The notes beneath the pieces are model-generated. The model was not told the origin of the DNA. It did no database searches and saw only the letters and a list, made by a program, of their open reading frames with translations. This document shows, one piece after another, positions 22,292 through 34,600 of a stretch of 64,000 bases of DNA. The number at the start of each line of letters is the position of its first letter. Position 1 is the stretch's first letter. Origin of the DNA: Manduca sexta. Lineage: Eukaryota > Arthropoda > Insecta > Lepidoptera > Sphingidae. The position numbers and the translations under genes were made by a program. Where the stretch lies: assembly GCF_014839805.1 (NCBI RefSeq), contig NC_051124.1, positions 3,224,001 to 3,288,000 of the forward strand, given 5' to 3'.

Positions 22292-23337
22292 TTAGTCATC
22301 GAGAACGGCCATGGCCATTTCCTTTGATATGCTATCTGACATACTATTCCTCCTTTCAACTTCATGCTCATCACCGGACCACCAACTTTCATCATCATCA
22401 TGAATAAAACACAAAAATAAATCATCTTCATATGTTGGAAAATAATATTCCGGCTGGTCCCATTTTTCTTTACTCAAAACCCAGTGTTTCTTCTCTTTTA
22501 TATGTTTCTCCAAATTTTTCGAATCATCAAACTTTGTTTCACAAGACAAACATTGCTTTAAATGTATTTGACGGCGTATGTAATTAACGATTTTGACTTT
22601 ATGATAGAAGTTTAAGCCTATTGTTGCTTTTACGAAAGAAAATTCATGCTGCCTTTCCATGTGGTCCAACATATTTTCATATTCCATTTCTGAATGATCA
22701 CATAGGAGACAGGTTATTAACGGACCATTTTCTTCTGTCCATTTTGACCACTCCGGATCGCTGTCTTCATTTGAATCGTGTTCATAATCAGATTTCTGTA
22801 CGGGAACTTTATATTTATTATATGACTTAACATTATTCGGTTTATGTTTATCTCCAACGTAATTGACTAGAAAATATTTATCGTATTCCTTGTTGTCAGG
22901 ATTTATTCGTTTATGGCCTTTCTTGCGCATATGCTCTTTTAGTATTAGACGGTCTTTGAAATGCCCTTCACAGAAAATGCAATGAAGTGTGTCCAACTTT
23001 GAAGCCAGAGTATTGATTAATTCATCAATAAAAATCAAGTTTTCCGGTTTTGCAATATGAAAATTGTGTTTCTCAAACAAATGGTTTAAATAACTGGCCC
23101 TTGTTGTTGTAGAAACGCTTCTGCAGAATAAGCATTCTCGAACGTAACTCTTGTCTTCCCTTTCAAATTGATGTCTTTCAAGCAATTTCTCCAACTTGGT
23201 TTGATGTAGATTTGTCCGTAATTCTTTGTCTTCTGGTAGTACATCACTTAATAGATAGTATTTTTCATCTTTTGATTTCGTTCCATCCGGCTTCTTGTCC
23301 AACAACATTGTGGTACAGAAGAAAGGAAGGTTCTCAT
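22292..23337 (-). CDS. ZNF277: ZNF277 exon 2
   Basis: A 1046-bp exon from the acceptor TTTTTCCAG to TAA (22292-22294). It carries fingers 2-5 and an acidic, Ser-rich C-terminus. An ATG-initiated frame beginning upstream of the acceptor (to 23365) reads intron sequence and is not the true start. Confidence 0.92.
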
Positions 23338-26300
23338 CTGGAAAAACAAAATTGAATATATACAATCTCGCATGTGAAATTACTACAAAAATTACTAATT
23401 AGATGTTGCTCATAGCTTTGGTGGTCTGACAATTATTTTCAATACAAAAGTCCCTAAATCATTGTAGAGATCCATAGAACACTGCATGATCAATTTAAAA
23501 ATCAAACTAAAATTTTCTAATATTTGGTATGGAAGTAATATTACTAGGGTATAGAATAGCCTGCCTATATCTTCCGGATATAATCCCGGATATTGTATAT
23601 CTATTAACTCTGTATGCTACAATGGATATTCAAATTAATATGCAGGATTATTCTTACATTGTGTAACTAAATGTGACCACATACTTATCTTGAAAATAAC
23701 ACTTTACAATATGTAACTCAAACCTCCATGGGTTTGAGTTCAAAAAGTAATATTAAATTTAAGTGCCCTAATGCCACTACTCCTACTCTTAGAGAATTTG
23801 TTGCAGTGGTAACATCACACTTTCTGTTAGGAATTCATTCACAAACATGCCATATTCAAGGTAAACCACAAAATAAACTAAAATTAGGATTTTTGTTGAA
23901 AATATGAATTATTCATTGATGATTTCTGGCACAGTGTTAAATAAAGATAGATGGTTTATTTATTAACAGATTGTAAAAATGGTCCTATATATCTGCATTA
24001 TACAAAAACTTACCTTCTATCAATATTTCAAAAATGTTTAGTACAATCATTGCCTATAATTTTTGGATAAAAATTTGAATACTATTTTGTCTTGTCTGGT
24101 CATGACAAAGTGACCCTACCGCACCTGATTGTAATCAATAGATAGACAATCCCTCACCAATGTCATAATTATGCATGCCTGATAGAAACCAGATATACAC
24201 TGTTCTGTGAATGCGACACCCTCACATGGTCCACTGTAACCTACTAAGGTTTACACAAGTTGTAAAACCCACCACAGTGAATCGAATATAATAATAAACC
24301 AAGGCCTCTACTAAGAGGCCTTGGTTTATTGTGGCCTTTATATTCGATTTATTATCAATTTGTAACAATAACAATTTATAATCTATACTTATAATAAATC
24401 TGTAGAGAGGTCAATTCTGTACATGAAATATATTTCCAAAATAACTATCAGGGGGTGATTAGGGATCGATACTGATGCCAAAAATGCAATTAGTAAAAAT
24501 TTTGTCTGTCTGTCTGTCTGTATAACCGTTATAGAAACAAAAACTACTCGACGGATTTTAACGAAACTTGGTACAATTATTTTTCATACTCCTGTGCTGG
24601 TTATAGTATACTTTTCATCACGCTACAATTAATAGGAGCAGAGCAGTGAAGGGAAATGTTGGGAAAACGGGAGAAGTTACTCCAATTTTTAAGCTTCCGT
24701 CGCGTGTGCAACCTTAATGGTTAAAGCTACATAGAAATCATGTATGACGGAAATGTTCTCTTTAAAATTATGTAAAAAATATCCCACGACAGCATATGTC
24801 TATCTTTTATGGTTGACTCACAATGACACGTGTAACTCCCGATAGCTTAGCAGTTCGAAGCTTTCTCATTATATTTGTTTACTCTTACGTTTATAACACT
24901 CTCAGTCATCCCTAATTAAAAAAGTTAACATTATTAAATCTATACTTCTATACTATTATATAAAGCTGAAGAGTTTGTTTGTTTGTTTGAACGCGCTAAT
25001 CTCAGGAACTACCAGTCCAAACTGAAAAATTCTTTTTGCGTTGGATAGCCCTCTGTTCGTGGAGTGCTATAGGCTATATATCATCACGCTATACCCAATA
25101 GGAGCGGAGCAGTAATGGCTAATCTTAGGAACTATCGGTCTAAACTGAAAAATTCTTTTTGTGTTGGATAGTCCTTTATTCGTGGATTGCTATAGGCTAT
25201 ATATCATCACGCTATACCCAATAGGAGCGGAGCAGCAATGGCTAATCTCTGGAACTACCGGTCCAAACTGAAAAATTCTTTTTGCGTTGGATAGCCCTTT
25301 GTTCGTGGAGTGCTCTAAGTTATATATCATCACGCTATGACCAATAGGAGCGGAGCAGTAATGGCTAATCTTAGGAACTACCAGTTTGAACTGAAAAATT
25401 CGTTTTGTGTTGGATAGCCCTTTATTTGTCGGGTGCTATAGGCTGTATATCATCACGCTATGACCAATAGGAGCGGAACAGTAATGAAACATGTTGCAAA
25501 TACGGGGACAATTTATTAGTTTTGAGAGCTTCCGTTGCGTGCGCTGCGTAAACGGTTAAAGTTATGCAACAATGATGTATGACGGGATTATTCCTCTTAA
25601 AAAGTTCTAAAAAAATATATTATAAAACAAAGTCCCCTGCTGCATTCGTTTGCCTGAACGTCTTAAACTCAAAAACTACCCAACGTATAAGATAAAATTT
25701 GGTATGGAGACAGTTTGAAACCCTGGGAAGAACATAGGCTCCCGGGAAACTACTACTTTTATAATGGAAAACTTTAGCCTGAAAAACTTTATAACGCGGG
25801 CGGAGCCGCGAGCAAAAGCTAGTTGATAAATAATTTCTACTGACACAACATTATTAACAAAGTATTTCGATGACAAAGGAAGTTTGCAAATGTGAGCTCT
25901 TGGTATTTTCAAATTTGGAGTTCGTATTCCAAACTCCAGGTAGACTAGTGTGGTGGACCATAAGTTTAGCTCCAATCCAGTGTAGAGGGTGATCAGAGAC
26001 ACAGACAATTTATTTTATTGTAATTTTTTTTTTGATTTGGTATAATTTTTTATTCAATTAACCCATATCGCCTGGGACGGACGCAGGCTTCCAGGTATAT
26101 CGGTGCAACTTTTAGACTAATTGAAATCAGATACATATATTTTTTCTAATTAAATATGACAGAAACATAAAATCAGCTGTTCTATTACCAACCTTTAAAT
26201 CTAAGCCTCCAATACCGCAAGTATGCACTCAAATCAGCTATTTGATTCACATCAGCAATCACTAAACGGTGTTTCATGAACAAATGTGTTAGTAACTGCT

Positions 26301-26442
26301 TCTCGGAGGCTGGTAAAACAAATTTTTCATCGCACAACACACACGCACATTCTACGGGATCGTCGCTTTTAAATATGGTTGGTTTTTCCGCCTTTTGGTG
26401 CAAAGTCAATGGACCAAAGAATTCTTTCTCACTTGTCGACAT
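22292..26442 (-). CDS. ZNF277: Zinc finger protein 277 orthologue (two exons, 431 aa)
   Basis: The exons at 26193-26442 and 22292-23337 join through a 2855-bp intron with canonical ends (AAAG|GTTGGT and TTTTTCCAG|ATG), giving 431 residues with an Asp codon split at the junction. Five C2H2 fingers are visible: C34/C37-H53/H58, C152/C155-H169/H174, C203/C206-H219/H225, C293/C296-H309/H314 and C346/C349-H362/H368. Blocks such as YYLLSDVLPED, EHMRKKGHKRINP, LNFYHKVKIVNYIRRQ and WDQPEYYFPTYEDD are diagnostic of ZNF277. Human ZNF277 binds ribosomal protein uS5 (RPS2) and has been linked to Polycomb factor BMI1, so a nuclear/cytoplasmic protein-binding role is likely here. It is a conserved single-copy gene in animals; nothing looks broken. 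Confidence 0.92.
24293..24330. repeat. Perfect 17-bp palindrome with 4-nt loop
   Basis: The arms AATAAACCAAGGCCTCT (24293-24309) and its complement (24314-24330) surround ACTA. The outer arms TCGAATATA (24281-24289) and TATATTCGA (24339-24347) extend the structure imperfectly. It looks like a tiny foldback element or two fused inverted ends. Confidence 0.85.
24382..24938 (+). mobile_element. Helitron-like element, 3' end missing
   Basis: Begins TCTATACTTATAATAAATC, then a (GTCT)n run at 24504-24522, AACTACTCGACGGATTTTAA, CATCACGCTACAATTAATAG and GGAGCAGAGCAGTGAAGG. These blocks are shared with the adjoining Helitron and with a very common lepidopteran repeat. No CTAG-T terminus is present. 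Confidence 0.6.
24947..25822 (+). mobile_element. Non-autonomous Helitron
   Basis: The 5' end is TCTATACTATTATATAAAGC. The 3' end is a GC-rich hairpin (GCGGGCGGAGCCGCGAGC) followed ~5 nt later by CTAG and a host T, the canonical Helitron signature, with no TIR or TSD. It contains no Rep/helicase and carries a four-unit tandem array. Confidence 0.8.
24995..25486 (+). repeat. 4 x 123-bp tandem array inside the Helitron
   Basis: Units start at 24995, 25118, 25241 and 25364, each beginning GCTAATCT and ending near GGAGCGGAGCAGTAATG (GGAGCGGAACAGTAATG in the last). The unit length is exactly 123 bp (41 x 3). Variation is mostly point changes. Confidence 0.95.
26193..26442 (-). CDS. ZNF277: ZNF277 exon 1
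   Basis: A 250-bp coding exon from ATG (26440-26442, G at -3) to the donor AAAG|GTTGGT. It carries finger 1 (CVLC...HLFMKH) and the VIADVNQIADLSAYLRYW block that precedes the intron in this family. It ends in phase 1. Confidence 0.9.
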
Positions 26443-27098
26443 TTCTCAAGTTGTATGTTACCGATTTTGTTGTTTTATGCTTTTTTGTGCGAACTCCTCA
26501 TCCCTTAAATGTTTTCGACGTGCGTGAAGTAAATTTTGACTTTGACATTTTGATTTTGACAATCTATCAGTGTTGTCAGATGTCTGTTTGATAACACCTC
26601 CAAACTGATTAAGAAACCTTCAAACAATAAGGCTTTAAAAAAAAATCCCCCATAAAAATAATAGAATTCACGGTTAAATTTCACCGAGTTTTCGTCTTAA
26701 AAAAGTATTTTAAACATAAAATCCTGTCTGAATCACTTAGTTTCTCATCCGCAAAGTCGTCACAAAAATGTTATTTCTCCAAATTCCATTGGTAATAAAA
26801 TCCTTTCAAGTGTGGGTAGGAACCCTTACGTTTATAATAAGGTTTTTTCAGACGCAAGCTTTCTAAAAGCTAAAAGCGCCACAAAAAGGAATTATTTCTC
26901 AAATCAAAAACATTAAAAAATCCGTCACCAAAAAGTATTACAATCTAAAAATATAATTAAAGTTTAAAACATAAGCAAGGTAATTTTTTTTTTCATGTTC
27001 AGGCACTTATAAGCTAAGATTTCGCATTGCACAGTCTTAAATTAAGGATACTGTACCTCTTGCACGAATTCTCACGTAAATTCCTGCCAGGGGTACAA
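26443..27098. other. 5' flank of ZNF277, non-coding
   Basis: Presumed promoter side of ZNF277. No TATA box is recognised near the ATG and no other gene is seen. Confidence 0.4.
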
Positions 27099-27108
27099 TA
27101 TTATACAT

Positions 27109-28593
27109 TAAGGTGGAGCGATAATGTATGGACAATTTTGTTCTCTCTTTTTTTTTAACAGTTGAAAATCAGAAATAAATATTTTTTCAGTTATTATTTA
27201 CGATAGGAATTGTTCAGAAATTCATTATAAATACCCAAATATCAAATTGTTTTTTGTTTTAAAATTAGGCATTAGTTGACACGATAGTAGTATTGCCCTA
27301 ATGAAACCATCTCGTTTATTTTCTTCACAAACTGCACTTGAAGCTTTTGACACTAACTTGAGTCAACGCGCTATGGTTTGGGCGTGGTATAGAAAATCCC
27401 TAATATTCTAACATGTGTCAAGACCGTTGTTAACAATGGCTTTTAAGGCATCATCAGACATATTTCAAGTTCGAAGTGGCTCAGTTATCTTACAGTCCTA
27501 TCACATAAGAATGTCGATATTATAGTTTTTGGCATTGAAGTTGAGTGTAGGCCCAACACGTCGAACGTTTAAGGAAACGTTCGAAGTCGAACTGTCGAGT
27601 CGAGCAGTTTCTGATCTTGCTTTTATAATTCTTCAATATGCTGGATATTATACGATATAATATACTTGACAATTATGGTTTCATTAAGCCTCTATATCTG
27701 TAGTGATAGGAACGAATAAATTGGTGAATTCTTTTTAGACTCATACACAGTTGGCAGCGTCACTTTTTACCATACTTTTTCCACTTCGTGAACCAATCTT
27801 TCAGATATATAATGAACTGTCGGTTCTTTTGTCGTTTAGTCAGGCTTTAATTAATGTTTAATAAATAGATAATTTTCATTACGTCATTAAAAGTTGGTAT
27901 GTGAGATATTGGTAAATTCGCCGGAAAACCAATTACAAGACAGTTTGTCATTTGTCGTGGTTTAAATTAAAACATTGTTCTGTAATCAAGACAAAGAATA
28001 TATACCAAAGTATCAGAAAAATTACTTAAACTACGAATATAAAATAGAAAATATTATTTACATCATATATCTCGATATCAGCCGTAACATTCTAAAACGT
28101 TAAACTAGTGAACTTCTTTACGCGCGGGAATTGATTTATTAACATTCGATCATTTATTTAAATCTGACTTTTAGGTTTGTTAGCCTGCCACAAGTCGGTT
28201 TATACAAACATACCGGACTTTCGGCTGAGAATTTTAGGCTCTCGCAACCCTATCACAAAGATGGCTCTCAATCGGTGTTTAAGTGTAAATAGCGAAATGT
28301 AATATTACCTCCCCCGTACCCCACAACCCACGGTGCTTAACACGCACGTTTCAATGCTATTTTGATCTATCTTACATTAACACTGCATCGCTTAGGATGT
28401 CATTCAGCGATCATAAAATATGTGTAATTTTATAAGTAAATTCGTGATTTTCCCAAAACTTTATGATCTTGGGGGCACCTCTAGACATAGCATGAGCTAA
28501 CTGATTTTTTTTGTGTTTATTTATGACCTAAAAGAGCAAATTTTTACACGTATTCTGAAGCGATTATAATTTTTTTAAAAAATCGCTCCACCC
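27109..28593. mobile_element. TIR transposon, non-autonomous, ~1.49 kb
   Basis: The ends are inverted copies (left AAGGTGGAGCGAT at 27110, right ATCGCTCCACCCT). The repeat TATTATACAT occurs directly outside at 27099-27108 and 28594-28603, a target-site duplication of 8-10 bp. No transposase frame is visible. The TSD length suggests a hAT- or P-like superfamily. Confidence 0.7.
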
Positions 28594-28603
28594 TATTATA
28601 CAT

Positions 28604-29258
28604 ATTATAGTTTAGAATTTGTGAAAATAATAGACTGAAAGAAACAGTAAATTACTTATTATGTATTGCTACTAATAAAATTTGTTTATTTTCCTTTGTT
28701 GCCGAGCTAGTTCAATCAAAACTGAGACACCTAAGTTCATGCTTAGAAAGCACAGACCTTATAGGATCGAGGAGGTTTCAAGTCTTACAACGTATGTAAG
28801 TTTTAGAGCCCTTCTGCGAGTGCGTCATCTCGCGGAAGGAGAGTGCCGAGCGGAATTGTGAGCAGAACGATCCCGCCCGCAGCCAAAGGAGAAGAAGGAG
28901 GCGCCGGGTAGACGACTGACCGGCACCTGGTGCTCTGTGACTCGGTGGCAAGGCGGTAAGAGGCGAATACTTGGGGCTTAGAGAGAGTCGCAGGCGAGCA
29001 GTGGGGGGCTGCTCGATCGACTACAATGACTCTGCGGTAGACGACAATGCGGGTAGTAGGTCTCCCGATGTCATAGACTTCAAAGGGGTCCTTTAGCGTG
29101 TATGTAAGGCGTGGTACGGCTATGAGTGCACTCGCCTCGCTTCGCTATAGCGAGTCGTGCACGTACGGATACCCAATGTACTACTTGCCGATAATAGTAA
29201 ATAGTTTTAATAATATAATAAACACAATATTATATTATAGTAACTGAAAGCCTACCAA
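28604..29258. other. Non-coding interval with GC-rich patch
   Basis: About 28790-29160 is markedly GC-rich and reads like decayed retroelement coding sequence, but no frame stays open and no motif is recognised. Confidence 0.3.
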
Positions 29259-29380
29259 GTCTACCAATCCGCACTAGGCCAGCGTGGTGGACTAAGGCCT
29301 AATCCCTCTCAGTAGTAGAGGAGGCCCGTGCTCAGCAGTGGGCGAGTATATAATACAGGAATGATATTATATTATTATTA
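29259..29380 (+). mobile_element. SINE family B, 3' fragment
   Basis: GTCTACCAATCCGCACTAGG through the CCTAATCCCTCTCAGTAGTA block to a GATATTATATTATTATT tail. Confidence 0.8.
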
Positions 29381-30696
29381 TTAACTGAAAGCACTAGTTA
29401 TACTTACTAATGATTAATAATTTATCCGTTCTCAATAAATGATTCCAACCTCAATATAATCTAATCGTAATAATCTAATCTAAGGTAGGTTAGCTAGGTT
29501 ACGGCCTTTATCGTCCTGACCGGAGAGGATCGCGACGAGGAGGCGATCTTCCCTTTATCTTTTATATTATTTTAAATATTTTTTATTTCTTCTTTCCTGC
29601 TAGCTCGAGCTGGCTTTTTTGTTTACTTTGTAATTTTTAATTCACGTACAATTTAATTTGAATAATAATTAAATATACATTGAATTATCATAAGTGCAAC
29701 TGTGTTCGCTTACGTGATGAATAAAGCATTTATTTTTTAATCCGTTTCCGAGAAAAAAAAAACCTATTAAAATAACTCATTGGTAAGGGTGTTAAAAATC
29801 ATTAAATTCTATTTTGTCCATCTTTGATCTAGATCCAAAAAAGCGATTGGGATTGTTTATTGAAAATTATAGTTAATCAGCCCACATAGATAAACTAGTC
29901 GACAATTGAATTTTAGTGTTAATAAAAAACTGAGTAACAGAAAAATGATACAATTTATTTATAGACACAATACAATCTATTTACATCAATTAATAGGAAC
30001 TTAATTATAGGTAGTACGTTTCCACATCTTAAATAAATGCCACAATAGTACAACCTACAATATCTTACTTAATTAATATAAAAACATTACACATTACCTA
30101 CCATTAAATATAAAAACTGGGCAAACGTATTTACAATTTTTTTAACGTTTTAGGAATATCATTTTCTATACTTAAATTATGACTATCCACTATAACTTAT
30201 AGCGTATATTTATTCCCACATTTACCAATACACTTATGATTACATATTGTATAAAAAACTACTAATACTGTTACCAAAAGCATATTTGTTACAGTCATAG
30301 AGAAAATGGGCTTAATGCTGCAATACAGTGTTATATTGGCAACACTGGAGAGTGTTTCTATGTGTGTTACTGTAGTATACAGTCTTATCAAAATATTAAA
30401 ATAAATGGAACTTCGCTCGCATAATTATGTGTTTTTATTTACAAAATCAAACAAGAATCGAAAAATTAATCTTAACTTTCTAGGCCAAATTAGTACATAG
30501 ATTTAATTTGAGCTATATTTTCTATAGGAGTAGGTATACATTTTTTTTTTATAAAAATGTATGAGCCGTGAGCTCTGTTTATTTCTCTATGTCTGTATTA
30601 ATGAACCACTCATGTAACTTGTATGAAGGGTACAAAAGATCATGTAAAACAAATGAAATTAAATATTTTTTGTGATCGTAAATCAAAAGGAACTGC
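29381..30696. other. Non-coding interval with a probable LINE 3' tail
   Basis: About 29490-29760 resembles a LINE 3' end: a GAGGATCGCGACGAGGAGGC block, a long T/A-rich UTR and AATAAAGCATTTATTTTTTAA. The remainder has no recognisable feature. Confidence 0.35.
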
Positions 30697-30945
30697 TTCG
30701 GTGCTGCAGTTGTAAATTGTAATGCATGCGCAGTACTGCAGCGTGCTGAGGTCCTAGGTTCGAATCCCGGGCCGGGCAAAATGATATTTGGGTTTTCTGC
30801 TCAGTATAAGCCCAGAGTCTGGAATTGTGCCCGATATGGGGATGGGCTCGCCCACTATCACATTAAGGGACGCAACACACTTGGTGAAAAGTGGGTGCCC
30901 TGGTTGCGCCTTTGCATACCCCTTGCGTGTTGTAAATCAAAACTA
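30697..30945 (+). mobile_element. tRNA-derived SINE (family C)
   Basis: A B-box-like GGTTCGAATCCCGGGCC is followed by a conserved body (AGTCTGGAATTGTGCCCGAT, ATGGGCTCGCCCACTATCAC). Related copies are at 44737 (+), 55549 (-) and 56343 (-). Confidence 0.7.
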
Positions 30946-31469
30946 CCTATTTAGTTAGACTGCTAGTAAAATTATATAAAGTAAATCACTTTATATATTT
31001 TATTCTCACAATACAAGATTCTGTGAACGTTCAAGGGTGCGTTTGAACCCCTATATAAAATTAAATTATATTTATTACATTAAGTACATTATTTTCAGTT
31101 AGTAAGAAAATTCATACTTATTGTAGTTTTTTTATTCGTCAATTTTGGACAATCTGAACAAAATAAGCATCTAGTTGGTTTAATGAAAATATTGACGCCT
31201 ACGATTTACGACTTTATTTACAAAATCCAAAATCTGCTAATCAGACATTTTTTGAATTACTGCACGATCTTATTAAATTAACAATCGCTTATATATTAAT
31301 AACCGATTTAATTAGCATTTCGGATAAATTGCTGTCGGCATTATAGCATCCTCACGACACATTAACAATTTTAATAGATTGAAAAGGGCTTTCGCTGTGG
31401 TTGTTTCAATTTAATTTTATTTTAAAATCCCTTCATACTAATTACAGGCTCATTGCCAAGCCAAACCCA

Positions 31470-31611
31470 TTAATTGTCTTTGCATGACATGTTCGTATCA
31501 ACGTACAAAACATTGTACGGAACGAGACTGCCTTTACTGGTTGCTGTTACTTGTATCGCATATTTTCTTCCCGCTTTTAAACCGCCAATCTTCTGTACAA
31601 TTACTCTTGCA
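31470..31611 (-). CDS. nord: nord exon 12: terminal Fn-III strands and stop
   Basis: Acceptor TTATTTTTTGCAG|T; 46 codons with IGGLKAGRKYAIQVTATSKG and a final cysteine (MSCKDN), stop TAA at 31470-31472. The GL.PGK.Y...V pattern and terminal Cys are conserved with NDNF. Confidence 0.88.
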
Positions 31612-34600
31612 CTGCAAAAAATAAAGTTTCTTTAAATCAGATTGCATTAAAGTATTATTAGTACTAAATTATATAAATTATTATTAGTATATTGTTTCGG
31701 CAAACACTGGACGGGGCGGGACGGTGACGCTTGGCTGTCGCTCGATTCTATTGAAGTGGAGAATCGAGGAGGCCGGATTTATATTAAAAATATAATTATT
31801 TCCCGTGGGGCCATATATTACCGGGATAAATTATAGCCTATCCCCCTTATTCATAAATGTTATTTATTAAAGGACGGAGCATTGCTGTGATAACAAGTCT
31901 GTTTCTGAGCGCTGACGGCATGGGAGTCTTCGCAGTAAGTAGACATAGGGCCGTTGTGATTAGCTAATATTGAGATACAACTTTAATCTAGTGGGCTGTC
32001 AGATAAACAAAACTGGATAACCAGCAAGCTGTTAAATAAACAAAGCTGAAAAACAGGCTTGTTATCACAGCAAAGTCCCGTCCTTAGATAAATAACGATT
32101 ATGAACAAGGGGGTATATGTTTATCCAGGACTTAGTCTAAAACTTTAAAAACTTCTTTGGCACAAGAAAGTTCAATTTACTTACGCAGTCCTTTGCGTTT
32201 GGTTCAAACATTGTATCTTTGATGATACTTTCTTCAGCGATAAGCAAGGGAAGGCTTCTCCGAACATAGTTTCTCGGACTGTTGTACAATATCTGAAAGG
32301 GTAGAAGTCAATATTCAGTTGAAATATATAAAAAACCAAAATGACAAGCAATCATTGTAGGAGGGGAGCTGCTGAACAAATTTAGGCCCAACTAGATTTC
32401 AAGCGTGCACATGAAAAAGACCCATGGGGCCCATTTTGGAGAATCACTTTCCGAGTACACTTGTATATCCTGTAAGGCAGCAGAATATAATTCTGACCAT
32501 CCTAGAAAGCTGCTAATTTTTTTTTGTTTTTTTTTTCTGGGTATTTATAGCCGGAACGAATTTATTAATATCCACGACATAACACTTGTAGTCTATTTTG
32601 ATATCAGGACCACGTGATTTTTGTGCAACAGCTGTTGAATAATAATTCTTTACTTGCCTTATAACCTCAGTAGCATTGTGTGTGGCAGGCAAGAACGCTA
32701 TGTCGACTGATTTGCAAGATCTTCGAGGTCTCAACTCTCTCACAATCGCTCCGTCGCCGAGCAATTCGGGCGTGTTAATTCCCCATCTCGTCGTTGATGC
32801 TGTTACCTAAAACAATATGGCGTGATGATTTGATGACATTTAAATCTTTCCTTTTTAAACAACTGTGTAAAAATAAAAATACGAGGTCGACTCTGCACAT
32901 ACTCCGGTAAAATATGGTATACGTCTACCCTCACTCCGTTTTAGAAGTTACGGAAGAAATGTCTAATATTTTGACATTGTGATAAGAGAGTGAAGACCCG
33001 TAAAAACGGACGTACGAAGCGACTTGATCGTGAAATTACGACCAAGCTCCTTAAATACAGATTAAAAAAAACAAAATCAGAAGTTGGCGGAGATAAGAAT
33101 TTTTTAAATTGAAGGTAAGACTTGATTTAGATTTAATGTCATTGACAGGATTAAAAATAGATTGTAGCTCACCATTGTCTCAAATAAATGAAGATTTGGC
33201 TCTAGAATCAATCATTGTTGATAAACTATCATTCTGGCGAATTATGTACTAACCTCTACATTGACAGCACCATCTCTGTCCCATCTACTGGGAACCACTT
33301 TGATAACGTATCTCATCCTGGTTTCTTCGGAGCTCGAATCAAATTGTACGGAGCCTTCATCGCTCGTTTCTTGAATTGAGGATGTCATCATTGGGGCGGC
33401 GACGAAGAATTTCGCATGCGGATCTGTAATTTTAGAGTATTTTTTGTTTTGAACGTAAAGTTAGGAGTAAAAAGTTTTATTTTTAATTGCTAGCATTATA
33501 CATTGAAAAATAATACTTCTAGAAAAATCGTAACAATGGACGTGGACAATAAGTCTAAAAGATAAAAAAAAGATAACTTAATACATTTATTATATAAACT
33601 GTAATGGTCAATAATTTCACCGATTACAGCATTCTTCTAGATCAGTTTGCACTTTTCTGCTTTAAGGCAAATAAACAAAGCAAAGAAAACCAGGCCGCTA
33701 TGTTATATTACAAGATATCTTCTATCTAACGAATATAAAATATGCATATAAATTATAGCCGATCGTACTAAACTTACCAATATTTTTGGCTAAATACAGT
33801 CTTTTCCCTCTCACTAAAACTTCAACATCAACCGAGCCTCCGCAGGTCGTCACTGTCAGCCATAAACCACCGCCAGCTCCAATCGTAGCCTGCCATAAAA
33901 AACAAAGTACTGTTATGTGATGTAGTAGAGTCGCATTGACAGTACGAATAAGTAGTTGTACCTAACCAGAACCTTTCACGTGCTTTGTCAATAATTTGCT
34001 AATAAATGAGGTCATCTTGGATTCTGAAATAATTAGTAATAAATTACTTCAAGACTACTTACTTTAAAATAATAAACGCTCTTCCCTCGAACATCTGATT
34101 TATTGGGCATGTTTTCCCGAAGACGTTTTGCTGTAGATGTGCGCGGACGCACGCTGCCGGTCGCCAATAGGGAACCAGATCGACGATCTCTAGCTACACC
34201 GAAAACGCTGACGTAGTACATCTGAAAAAGAAAGATTACCTAACTATATTATCTAAAAATGTTTCAGATTATAGAATTGTTTTATAACCTGATAGTTTCC
34301 AGGAAAGGTTTCTATAAAACAAGGGCGCAAACGTAATACCAGGCGGATCTAAGTTACTTTGCCGATCCCTTAAGAGAGAAATAAAGTAAAACTAGAAGGA
34401 CGAAAATTAAAAGAAATCGATTTACGAATCGATTTATGCTATACTATTAGTTATTGATACCTTATAAGTAAGTATAACCTACCGTACTAGGATCCAAGTT
34501 TTCGATCAAGTGATGTGTTCGTTCACCAACACACGCTATGACTGGATCTTCATCGGTAGTTACTTTTGTACTGCGACCTTTAAAAAATTAAATATATTTA

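Larger units (their letters stand above)
23338..26192 (-). other. ZNF277: ZNF277 intron 1 (2855 bp)
   Basis: GT-AG intron. Much of it is Helitron-derived (24382-25822) and it holds a strong hairpin at 24293-24330. No independent gene is seen inside. Confidence 0.8.

Noticed and set aside
34033..34221. A 62-codon ORF starting with ATG
   Set aside because: It is nord exon 7 read through its donor into the intron. The ATG is internal and preceded by a good acceptor.
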